Positions 1 through 9,900 of a DNA stretch of 64,000 nt are shown here, piece after piece. This DNA is from Phellopilus nigrolimitatus (lineage: Eukaryota > Basidiomycota > Agaricomycetes > Hymenochaetales > Hymenochaetaceae). The notes under the pieces were generated by a model. That model saw nothing but the letters and a program-made list of their open reading frames with translations, was not told the origin of the DNA and did not search any database. The translations under genes and the position numbers were made by a program. Each line of letters opens with the position of its first letter. Positions within the stretch are counted from its first letter, which is position 1. The DNA lies in the NCBI GenBank assembly GCA_021029095.1, contig JAJOHG010000004.1, positions 744,001 through 808,000 on the forward strand, read 5' to 3'.

Positions 1-235
1 ATCGCACTGCCTCATCACATCCATCTAATCTCTACGATTACCCGATCCATCTTGCTCCCCTAATTTATTTTTCATCGTATCTTGTGCATATTTTTTTAAA
101 ACCGAACATTGCGTTGATATATCTTTCCTTTTCTCTGACTCTGTAGTGGTAGTATCATGAACAGACAGGGCAAATGAAGGAATTGCAATTGCAACAACAA
201 ACTCTTCGAGTGCTTTTGGCAAGAACAAGAAAAGA
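1..235 (+). repeat. 3' end of dispersed repeat family, copy 0 (cut by window edge)
   Basis: The first bases match the 3' flank of the repeat family described at 39.6-43.8 kb and 62.8-64 kb: the string starting ATCGCACTGCCTCATC recurs at about 40927 in the same orientation and, reverse-complemented, near 41850 and 62790. A second matching block (GTTGCAACAACAA followed by a CTCT-CGA-GTG motif) lies at about 190-225 here and at about 41070-41105 in the left arm of the palindrome. The rest of this copy lies outside the window. Only the 3' flank is visible, so no coding part can be called. Confidence 0.7.
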
Positions 236-684
236 AAAGAAAAAAAGCCGCAATACAACAATAGTTGATGCGTACACAAAATAGGTTTGAGATGTATGCC
301 GTGTACATCTAATACCTTGGGTGCGCAGGCGATGACGTTCCTGACGAATAAACTCCCTGCATAGCAGATACGGTCCAACTTAACCAATACTCTCGGGTCC
401 TGTATTATTATGCTACGGATAGTTTGCCAGTGCCAGCCGTAGGGAGGATCGGTAGCTCGTCGATAAATGCGCCTACAATGTTGCCTAAGGATACATACAA
501 TTGCGTGCATGCAAGGTGCTAGATGCCAATAGCCGAAAGAGTTGCGAAAGAAAAAACAAAAGATAATCATGATGAAAGGATACAGCAATCAAAATAAAAC
601 AACCCGCATTTCTGTTCTGCCTTTATGTATTTTTTTTTCTTCCGGTTTCTTTCTCTTTCTCTTCCCGTAGAGTCGTGACTGTTA
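236..684. other. Intergenic, no gene seen
   Basis: I find no conserved reading frame here. A long minus-strand open frame crossing it has no recognisable domain and no splice structure. It probably holds the 3' UTR of the eIF6 gene. Confidence 0.5.
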
Positions 685-1649
685 TCAAGCCCAGTTGTCG
701 ATGAGCGAGTCGCGCATCTCGCCGATGACTGCGGACGAGTCGTGGCCCTGGAGTTCTGGGAGGGCGGAGCGTTAGAATCGTAGCGACAGGTATATGGTAC
801 AAGAACATGGGCGATAGGGACGATGAAGGGGAGACGAGATGAGATGTAAGACTTACTGAAGGTCGCTTCAATCACGCTGATCTCTGTTGCGGTTGTGTCG
901 AGACCAGTGAAGGCGCACCAGTCGTTTACGACGAGGCCGGCGCCAATCACGTCCGAGCCACGATTTACGGTGCCAGCCTAGAATATTAAGATGGAAAACT
1001 ACTGAGAAGGAAATCTTCATTGAGGGAAGAGATTCGAGAAGACGTACGACGAGAGGGACCTGGAGCAAGCTACTGAGCTCGTCCTGGTCTTGGATGCTGG
1101 TTTTCGGGTGTACGAGGGCACCCTGGTTGGAGAGGACACAGTAGGAGCCGACGAGGACATTGTCTGCGACGGTCTGGCGGAAGACCTCGACCTTGAGGAC
1201 GTCAGCGATGATCTCCTCGGTCTCGCGGTCGACATCAGGGTGGACGAGGGCGACGTAGTCGTTGCAGGCGATTACGTTGCCGAGCGCGGAAAGGCGCTCT
1301 TCGACGCGCTGGACAGCGACGGGATCCGGGAGCGCATTCCGCAGGTGCTGAAGCTCCTGGTCGGTCGTGGTCGCGGGGACGAGGAGCCCGTGCCGGTTGC
1401 CTGCGGTGAGGCGGCCGATGATGCGGGTGCCGGCGATGCTCGTGTGCACGATGGGGACGACGTCCCCGAGCTCGGACTCGAAGGTGGAGTAGAAGTTCGT
1501 GCTGCCCTGGATGGCGCAGAGGCAGTAGGAGTTGGTGAGCTTGGCGAAGACGCCGATGTCGCTGCTGTTCTCGAACTGCGTGCCTGTATGCGCTTGAGAT
1601 CGAGCACTTTGCTTGAATGAATAAAATGAAAAGACGTACGGGTGGCCAT
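685..1649 (-). CDS. TIF6: Eukaryotic translation initiation factor 6 (ribosome anti-association factor)
   Basis: eIF6 binds the 60S subunit, keeps it from joining 40S early, and is needed for 60S biogenesis in the nucleolus. The spliced protein starts [20 protein letters not shown], the hallmark eIF6 N-terminus, followed by NSYCL and the [17 protein letters not shown] block; [11 protein letters not shown] and [18 protein letters not shown] are equally diagnostic. It ends RDSLIDNWA. The first exon is only 10 bases (1649-1640) and joins codon 4 across an intron at 1584-1639. Two more introns lie near 985-1045 and 759-857. Length is about 245 residues, normal for the family. It shares a 227 bp divergent promoter with the gene to its right. 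No broken frame was seen. Function is from family knowledge; the splice joins are my inference. Confidence 0.95.
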
Positions 1650-1876
1650 GCTTATCGATGAATTAAAGAGTAGAGAGTAGACTTGTCTGTGGGTTGAAGA
1701 GTAGAGAGCAGTCGAGGGCGGTGGATAATTGTCGTCGTCGTCGTCGTCGTCGTCGCTAGCAATGGGCTCGGTGCGTCTTTTAGTATGAATTTTGAGCACA
1801 GCGTGCGATCACTCTCGGTGCCGCGTCGCGTCTGCGAGTCACTCGCACTCTTCCAGCGCTGGCTCCCAAGACTCAC
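1650..1876. promoter_or_regulatory. Short divergent intergenic region (candidate bidirectional promoter)
   Basis: The 227 bp between the start codons of the eIF6 gene (minus) and the NDUFAF7 gene (plus) must hold both core promoters. It contains the GTC microsatellite listed next. I did not identify a clear TATA box, and no transcription start is visible from sequence alone. Confidence 0.5.
1731..1755 (+). repeat. GTC trinucleotide microsatellite (about 8 units)
   Basis: A perfect run of GTC units lies in the divergent promoter between eIF6 and NDUFAF7. On the minus strand it reads as GAC units. Being noncoding by both gene models, it may vary in length between strains. Confidence 0.9.
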
Positions 1877-3543
1877 ATGTATTCATGGAAACTCGCCGGC
1901 TCAGCTAGCTCTGCCTTACGGGTCCGTGCTCGCAGGAGGTTCTCAGCTGCTCACGCTCTGCGTTATGTGTCGACGTCGCAGGCAGCGCGCCAGCCAACAA
2001 ATGTGGAGAAAATAGTGCGCGACACGATCAAGGTATAGCAGTCACCAACTGCCAGACAAGCTCAATATATTGACCAGTGCGCAGGCGACAGGGCCGATGT
2101 CCGTGTCGACGTACATGTCGCTCTGCCTCGGACATCCCACCGAGGGCTACTACACCAACCCCGCCAACCCCGTCTTTGGCACGCACGGCGACTTCATCAC
2201 CAGCCCCGAAATCAGCCAGGTCTTCGGCGAGGTGCGCGCCCCCGTCCCTTTCCCCTCAAACAGAAGCAGAAAACGACGAATGAACGAACAAGCAGTCCAC
2301 AGCTCCTCGCAGTCTGGCACCTCAGCCGCTGGCTCGCTGCGGGCGCGCCCCCGCGCATCCGCGTCGTCGAGCTCGGTCCGGGGCGCGGCACCCTCGCCGC
2401 CGACGCCCTCCGCACTTGGGCCCAGTTCCCCGCCTGCGCCGCTGCCATCCGTGAACTCTACCTCGTCGAGACGAGCCCGCCCATGCGTGCCCTCCAGCGC
2501 AAAACGCTCGCGCCGCTGCTCCGCACGCTCGAAGCGGAGCGGGGGCAGGCGGACGTCGTGCGCTGGCGCGACTCGCTCGAGGACGTCGCTGAGAACACGC
2601 ACGTCGATGCGCAGACGTTCACGATGGTCCTCGCACATGAGTTCTTTGACGCGCTCCCTGTGCATGTCCTCGAGGTGCGTCCGACCAACCTTTCCATTGC
2701 ACTCTTTCGATTTTAACTTCAAAATTTTCATACAGAAATGCGAGGATGGCTGGCACGAGATACAAATTACCACAGCGTCCGACCCAACGTCTAAAACTAT
2801 TATTAAAAACCCCCTCTTGATTTCCCTACCATCACCTCTTCATTTCGCTAGAAGTCCTGCTCCAACACCTATAGCGACGCTCATGGGAGGCACGTCCCCG
2901 CGTTTCGCCGCACTGCCCATTGGCGCGCGCTTAGAGGTGTCTCCCGCGGGTTTCAAAATCGCGCGCCAGGTCGCCGAGCTCGTGAACCATCCGGAGGGCG
3001 CAGGCGGGAGCGCTCTTATCATCGACTACGGGAAGGACACGGCGTTCGGGAACTCGCTGCGAGTACGTTCATCATTCTCTCTGACTTTATGTCAGCTGAC
3101 ACGCTATTCAGGCCTTCAGAAAGCACAAAGTCGTGGATGTATTCGAGTTGCCCGGGCACTGCGACCTCACCGCCAACGTCGACTTTGCCTTCCTCAAGGA
3201 GGCCATCGGAGACGCAGGTGCGCATTCGCCAAGTAGCCAGTACACCATACTATTTTACTCATTTACTGTGCCAGCCACCTCGCATGGCCCGATTCCCCAG
3301 CGGGCCTTCCTGCAAAACATGAATATCGAGGCGCGCGTCGCGCAGCTTACCCTCGCTGCGCGCCAGCGCAAGGCGAACGCCGACGCCGACGCCCTGGCGG
3401 TTGCACGAGCAGCGCGGCGCCTCGTGGACCCGGCGGGTATGGGCGAGCAGTACAAGGTACTTGGCGTCACAGGCACCGGTGTGCGCGCCCTCGCGGACGG
3501 CGAGGAGACGGTGTGGCCGTTTGTCCCGGACTTGAAGCGCTGA
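1877..3543 (+). CDS. NDUFAF7: NDUFAF7/MidA protein arginine methyltransferase, mitochondrial complex I assembly
   Basis: Family members are SAM-dependent methyltransferases that symmetrically dimethylate an arginine of the NDUFS2 subunit during complex I assembly in the mitochondrial matrix. The start at 1877 gives an N-terminus rich in Arg, Ser and Ala with few acidic residues (MYSWKLAGSASSALRVRARR), a credible mitochondrial presequence, then VEKIVRDTIK. After an intron come GPMSVSTYMSLCLGHPTEGY and the HGDFITSPEISQVFGE block, then the SAM-binding VVELGPGRGTLAADAL, the family motif LAHEFFDALPVH, LIIDYG and an FELPGHCDLTANVDF block. The C-terminus ends VWPFVPDLKR. About five short introns interrupt it. 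It diverges from eIF6 and converges with the FRA10AC1-like gene (81 bp gap). Every exon joins in frame. Confidence 0.93.
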
Positions 3544-3624
3544 GCGCCGAGCCCGCTAGAAGACATTGGGTAGCTCGTTTGTCGGAGTAGTATAGATTGA
3601 ATTAATGTTCGGACGCGCTGGCTG

Positions 3625-4620
3625 TTAATTTGACTCTGAGGATCGTGCTTGTTTTTCCTTTGGCGGCGGCGGGGAGCGGCCCCTGTGTCTGTGTTCGTGC
3701 GCTTTCTCGTGTCGTCGGTGTGTCGATGGTGAAAGAGAACGTGAGCTCCGACGCCGTGCTCGCTCCGGCTCGCGGCGCTCACGTCGGGTCCCCCCACCCC
3801 TCTCGCCCTCCCCCGTCGACTTCGCCCCGACATTGTCTTCCGCATCACCGCGCTCCGGAAACTCCGGAGCCGCTTCTCCCCCCTCCACTCTATCCTGTCC
3901 TTCGCCCTCACCCACACCCTTCCCTTTCCCCTTCCCCTTCTCGCGCTTCCACATCAGCTTCCGCAGGCACCCGTCGCACAGCACGACCTTCACGAGCGCG
4001 GCCTTCTGCGCGCCGCGCTCCTCATACGCGAACGGGAGCTCGACCGTGCGCAGCGGAGGGCCCGTGCGCGCACCGGCAGCGGCGGAGGCAGCGTGGTGCG
4101 TGCAGCGCGTGTTGCCGCAGGTCTCCTCGCCCGCGCCCGCGAGCACCTCCGCCTCCGTGCGCCAGCGCAGCGCAAACTGCGTGTCGGTTGTTATATAATA
4201 CAATATTCGATGAGCATGTGTCGAGAACAGCGTGGAGGAAAGAGGAGGCGGACAGACGCACGTTCCCAGACTTGTAGTGCTTGAGGTCGCACACTGCGAA
4301 TTCGCGAAAGAGGCTCGAGTAGTATTTCTTCGCCAGCTGGTCCTGTGTATCAAAGGGCCTGTGTATTAGATATACAGAAGGACATGCAAGCCAGGATCAG
4401 CAGACGTGCCTCCCAGGAGAGTGCCCCGTCTGCAGTTTCGTCGTCGTCGCGAAGGAATCTAAGCCGTGCATTACAATGTCAGAATACTGCCCTGCGGACA
4501 CTGTGCCGCGAGAACGCACTTGTGCGACGCCTTGAGGACGTCGAACTCTGTCGTGCGGACGCTTGGAGGTTGCTTTGAGCTGCCTGCTTGTCTGTAAAGC
4601 GACATCGTAGTCGGAGTCAT
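3625..4620 (-). CDS. FRA10AC1-family nuclear protein
   Basis: FRA10AC1 is a conserved nuclear protein found with splicing complexes; its molecular role is poorly defined. The start at 4620 gives MTPTTMSLYRQAGSSKQ, then the family core EFDVLKASHKFLRDDDE, SWE/DQLAKKYYSSLFREF, CDLKHYKSGN/FALRWRTEAEV, and the Cys motif CGNTRC followed by LPFAYEERGAQKAALVKVVL and CDGC. The C-terminus is Lys/Glu/Arg/Ser-rich and low in complexity, as in many nuclear RNA-processing factors. Four exons are needed. The second intron (4343-4409) only works with a GC donor (GAG/GCACGT) and a normal CAG acceptor, which restores the family spacing exactly. It is tail-to-tail with NDUFAF7. Confidence 0.85.
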
Positions 4621-5198
4621 TCAACGCGTCTGTACCCTGAAGACTTAGCAGCTGCTCGTTTTCTCACTTCTTTCTAACATCTCAGGCACAACTTATACAT
4701 AATTCTATTAAGTGGCTCGAAGTAGGCTTAGGGAAACAGATGGCATACAAAATAAACCATTGACATGCAACTGGAGGAGGGTATAGCAGCAGGGAGGAAT
4801 AGATAATTGCGTGTACGGAGGGGGAACTGGGATGGAATGTTGCGGCGTGCGCGGCGCGTGTCCGTGATGTGGTCCGTTGCGTGGCGTTTGCGTGGGAGGG
4901 TGTCAAGGAAGCAAGATGCGGTAGAGTCAAACCAAAAGAAAAAAAGTGAAAACAAGCAGAAGCATAGCGAACGACGAAGATCGGAGAAAAATGCGAAGTG
5001 CAGTGGGCTAGGGGCGCAGGCGCTGCGACGCACGGCCAACGCTGATAATGATAAATTGAGCGATAGATGTGTGCTACCGACAACGCCCTGCCACAAACCC
5101 ATGTCCTCGCGCTGCCGACCGTCCGATGCGCCCCCGTGCATACACCAGAGAACTCCTCCAAAGACACCAAGAAACATCATCCAATAGAAGGCCCCTCC
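4621..5198. other. Intergenic, no gene seen
   Basis: Several open frames on both strands overlap here, but none carries a recognisable motif or intron pattern. It is likely the promoter of the FRA10AC1-like gene plus the 3' UTR of the membrane protein gene to the right. Confidence 0.5.
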
Positions 5199-6664
5199 TC
5201 AGTAGCCTCCTCCATACGCAACATTTGGCCCAGGACTACGTCTCCCGTTCAGCGCTACGCCTGGCCCAGGGCTCGCCCGACCTCCGAGCGCTAAGTTTGG
5301 CCCAGGGCTTGCCCGCCCACCATACGCAGTTGATGCGTTCGACGCGCTGTAACCCAAACTCGGACCTGGAGACTGCCTGCCGGTCATTGGCGGCTGCGGC
5401 GACCTCCTGCCCGGCATTGCGCCAGCCACAGCAAGGTTGTTCATTGGAATCGCTTCCCCGCCATAATGTGGACCATGAGAGTCGACAGACGCCGCGTCGT
5501 TGAACGTCTGCGGTATAGGTCCACGGTATGGGTCGTAGTATCCTGCTCCGTATGCCCCTGGTTCGTCGCGATACGGCTGATTAGGATTCAAATGTGGGAG
5601 AGGAGGTACGGCATAGGGATCACCTCCGGGTGCATACAGGTCCGCAGTCGAATCTGCAGCAGCTGGCTGCGTGTATTGAGACGGCTGTGAATACTGCGAG
5701 TGCGCGTACCCGGCTCCAGACGCATTTCGAGACAGATTGACCTCCGATGAAGAATCCAGTCCAGCACCTGCACCGGCGCCAGCGCCAGCTCCTGCACCCG
5801 CCGAACGGTTCGCTGGTAAAGCATAGTTCAGATTTTCGCCATGCATGTTTAGCTCGGGCCATTTGATGGGTTCTGAAAGACCGTGTGAGTGTGAAATACC
5901 AATCAAGTTTAATGGACCCAAAATAACGCTCGTCCGACGCTAGTGGATCTAAACCTGAAGAAAAAGAGAAAAAACACACCATCGTCAAAGTCGCCGTACC
6001 GTTTCCTGGTGAATTTCCATATGAAAAATGAGATAACACCAATGACTGCAACGCCTCCAGCCACACTCAGCCCAATGATAGAGCTCGTGCCGATCCCTGC
6101 ACCGCTGCTGCTATCAGAACTGGATGTGGATGATGCTGCTGACGATGAGGATGAGCCGGTAGGAGAGTTGGAAACGAAGATGGTCGTGAAAGTAGTTAAT
6201 TGGCCATTTGTATCTGTTCCCGTAGACACAACGGTATCTGACGACGTGCTCGTTGGCTGACTAGTCGTTGATGCAGTTGAGCTCTGCGTCTGTGTCGGCG
6301 TGCCTGTAGTTGTCCCCGATGAGGATGAAGTTGTCTTGGCCGTGGTAGAGGTCGCCGATGTAGACGACGTCGTCGATGCGGTGGTCGCGGACGTGGTTGC
6401 CGCAGTAGTAGTAGCTGACGTTGACGACGAACTGGACGTCGTGGCCGTTTTCGTGTCCGTGCTTGAGCTTGTCCCCGTTGTCAAGGCTGTATTCGGGTCG
6501 GGGTCTAACAACCCTCGGTCTGCAATATCTTCTGTGGGGTCTAACAGCCCTCGGTCTACAAGCTCGTTGCTGCGCGCACTTTGCGCGCCCACGCGATCGC
6601 ACGAAGCTAGGACGAGGCAAATGAGGACGAAAAGGGCGCGCGTGCGCGTCGACAGGCGACGCAT
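5199..6664 (-). CDS. Ser/Thr-rich single-pass membrane protein (Mid2/WSC sensor-like architecture)
   Basis: The start at 6664 gives a signal peptide (MRRLSTRTRALFVLICLVLA, ending near VGAQ). Next is a short stretch with two RGLLDP repeats, then about 130 residues made almost only of Ser and Thr, expected to be heavily O-mannosylated. A conserved patch FTTIFVSNSPTG precedes a single membrane span (SIIGLSVAGGVAVIGVISFF) and a basic stop-transfer IWKFTRKR. After an intron at roughly 5876-5985 the cytosolic tail has EPIKWPELNMHGEN and a Gly/Pro/Ser-rich region with repeated GRxSPGP units, ending YGGGY. The layout resembles cell wall stress sensors, but no WSC cysteine domain is visible, so the function is inferred from architecture only. 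It lies downstream of the paladin-like gene on the same strand. Confidence 0.8.
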
Positions 6665-6988
6665 GTCGTTGAGCTCGCGGTGACGCGAGAGGAAAGACAA
6701 AGGAAAAGAAAAGAAAAGAGAGGAGGAGGAGACAAGATGGATGGGGATATGGACGGAAGAAGGTGAGCCGCTGCGTAAAGTAGGGCGGGGCGGTGCGATG
6801 CAGACGACTCTGGCAGGCAACTGGCTGTGCCGCATGGCGCTCCCTGTCACAGCCTCCGAATCTGTCACACGCTCCAGCATTTGCAGTGTGCAACGGCTCA
6901 AAAACTCCGTTTTTTTCTCCTCTTTTTTAATCAACTCATCTACATATCTACACGTACAACAAAGTACAAATTTACAGTACACCGTGCA

Positions 6989-9900
6989 TCACGCAAGAGT
7001 CCGCCGTCCGAGGATTGTAGTGATCTCCCGGTGCTCCTTCATCCAGACTGGGAACGATGGCAACGAACGCGCATCCTTTTGCTTCGACAGCTCCTTCAAC
7101 TCGATCAGATAATTTGCGAATATTATCAAGGTTCCATATCTGAGCATCATCACCATTAGACAAATTAGTCAATTGCTAAATAGCATGCGAGCGCTAAACT
7201 TACCGATAACTTCCCCCCGCAAACATAGAAAATGGCGAAGTAGATTAGCAAAGCTCACAAAACAAATGAAAAACATACAGGTAGTTCACAGCAAGATTCA
7301 TTAACTTCTTCTGCTTGTCGCTTTCTTTGGGAAGCGCCTCGATCTTTAGTTTATAGCTTGGAGGAGTCCCCCATATCAGCAACGCTATAACCCAAGACTC
7401 GCGAATGCTCTCACTCGTAAATTGCCCTCCTGAGGTTCTGGACATCCTGCATGAGGTCAATAGCCTTATCCGTCAGCGCCTTCGCCGACTTCCCGTGCGA
7501 CAAGACGCCAACAAGCTGCAATATGATTTTGTATTCTCCTACAAAGCGGATCGAGACCAAATCAGCGATCCAGAGTACTCAACGCAAGTCCCAATACAGA
7601 CCCAAAACTTACCTTGCAAATATGCCTCCTCCTCGCTAGGTCCATCGACGGAATCGTACGGCTGGTCCTCGTTGTCGATTTCATTAGTGACACTCAGCGT
7701 CTCCATAGCACCGTCCAAACCAGCAATGGTAGCGACAAGGCAGGCGGACACCATCCCCGTCGTCGTCCGTCCCCTGCCCATTTGGCAGTTGAAAATGAAG
7801 TCACCAGCCGCGTTCGTTAGTAACCCATCTTGCACGCGCTCGTACAGCTGGAACAGCGCGTCGGGAAGCGGCGCTTGTTCGTCAGTCTTCATGCGATAGT
7901 TTTATCAGCCATAAAAGATATCTATATAAAAGAAATGCTCACAATAGCAATCCGGTCATAATTGATCTACAGCAGAGATTCGACTCAGTACGTTTGTTTC
8001 TCGACAAACATGATCTGCGGCACACCTTGAATCCTTCCTTTGCCATCAAGTCGAACACATCTCGTGGTGTGAGGATGTCGCCCACATCGACTGCCTCCCA
8101 CTGCGGAATGATTGAGAATACGCCCGGGCGTTCCTCCACCTCGTCATGTAGCAGAATGCGGCCTTCATTCGCTATTACCTCCCGGACTACGTCGCGTTTG
8201 AGGTTGATCTCCATCGCTTCGACTGTCTGCGTCGTTACACCTGTGGCTCTGCATAAATATGTATCAGTATTTAGTAAACGCAGAAACATATATTGCACGT
8301 ACTCTACGTTTTCTAATGGTCGATCGACCAGCCTCAAGACGTGAGGTCTTCCCGCTACGTACAGTACAGGCTCCTGTAAAATAAGTCAGCCTCGCCTTGA
8401 ACTCTATATATTCAGGGCCTGAGATATCTGACCTCGCGCAAAGAAGTCCAGAAAACTTTGTTGTGTCCTGCAGAATCCGCGTTCACCCTTGCTAGGGCTT
8501 TTCGTAGGCTAGTACTGCTTTCAACAAACTCATTTCGCGTACGAATCCATAAATGACTTACCCCTGTACGGTGGGCATCCCACTAGAATGACGTTGTAAT
8601 TCAATGCCCGACAGATGAATTGCTTGTAGCGTACCTTCCACAAACCATCTTTCCATCAACGGCCGTCTCTCCGTATGTTCCATTCAGCTGGGGAATCAGC
8701 GGCACGCGACGGAAGTTTGGTGACCCTTCGATACGCCTATGGCACCCATCCCATTAGCCCTTTTTAGACACCAGAAACTACAATGGGGAAGGACATACTC
8801 TGGCAACGACATTTTCTGCAAATTGGAGAAGAAGTCACTCTTAAGAATAGTCGACGCCGAAAGGATCGAGCCTTTTCTGTTAAGCACGACCTGATGGGCT
8901 TCGTCCGGAAGTGCAACACCCTCGGCTAGATCAACGCGCTCCAACGGCCTGAGTGCATGTATACCTTCAGCAAGCAGATCTTTTTCGAACGTCTTGATAA
9001 CTGACGTTTGATTGTCAATATAGTTAAGTTTTTTTTTTTGCACATGTATTGGATCGGCATACCTGGGTGGGTTTTCACGAAACTCTCAAAAGATTCTACG
9101 GACCGGACCGTGTCAGGCTGTATCGACGATAAATACCATTGGAAGATGATAAGCTCGAAATATCGCCTCAGATTATGCAGACCTAAAAACAAATAGAGAA
9201 CAATTAGCAGATTTCGAGGAAACTTGGCATTTAGCCAAACCTCTTTGCGCATGAGCCTTTTTTTGTTGTTCATTGCTCGCCTGTTCAGCATCTATGCGTG
9301 CGTCTTCAATAGAGTCGCGCAAGTTGAACACCTCGGAGCATTGGTCTATCGCCGCGTCCACAGCGTCCTTGACCCAGAGACCATTCCGAATAACACGTAG
9401 AAGGTCTATACGCCAGCGGATTATCAGCTAAAGAACCAAGTTTTGGGGCAGAATGATCACGCACTATTAATGACCTGGTAAGAGTGCCTGTTGGGGTCGC
9501 TCTGCGCAAAACTCATGTCAAGTACGCTATTCGACCTACGTAGTATAAGGGATGGTGAGCGCGATACCCGAGGCCGTGTTTGACTTTGTCCCAGCTGCAG
9601 CCATTGCTGAATCAGTAGAATGATGATCTACATGATAAAGGCTTCCAGCTTGGGTAGGATTTAAAAAAAATTGGAAAGGATCACGCACGGAAGTCATCGT
9701 ACTTCTCCCCCTTCCGAGCTGGCAATTGAGAATGATCGGCGTGTTCGACGAGTGCATGCGGATGACGACGTCCATGAGTTCACTCATATCTGTGAAGTCT
9801 GGCGGCTTCTCCGCAGTAATGGGGATGCGGCGGTAGTATACACGCGTCCCGTCCTCGGTCTCTCGGAATTCCATGATCTCACGAAGAACTTCGACCGCCT

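Noticed and set aside
25..588. 187-residue minus-strand open frame
   Set aside because: No motif, no splice structure, overlaps a repeat copy at one end and looks like chance translation.
1090..1620. 176-residue plus-strand open frame antisense to eIF6
   Set aside because: Asp/Val/Gly-rich shadow of the eIF6 exon.
2150..2773. 207-residue minus-strand open frame antisense to NDUFAF7
   Set aside because: It is the mirror of GC-rich conserved coding sequence on the other strand and has no motif of its own.
6300..6683. Val/Asp-rich plus-strand open frame
   Set aside because: Mirror of the Ser/Thr-rich ectodomain codons of the membrane protein on the minus strand.
6972..7172. Alternative C-terminal frame of the paladin-like gene ending at 6972
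   Set aside because: The frame ending at 6989 (YGTLIIFANYLIE...LGRRTLA) joins in phase to the upstream exon; the 6972 frame does not fit a GT-AG junction as well.
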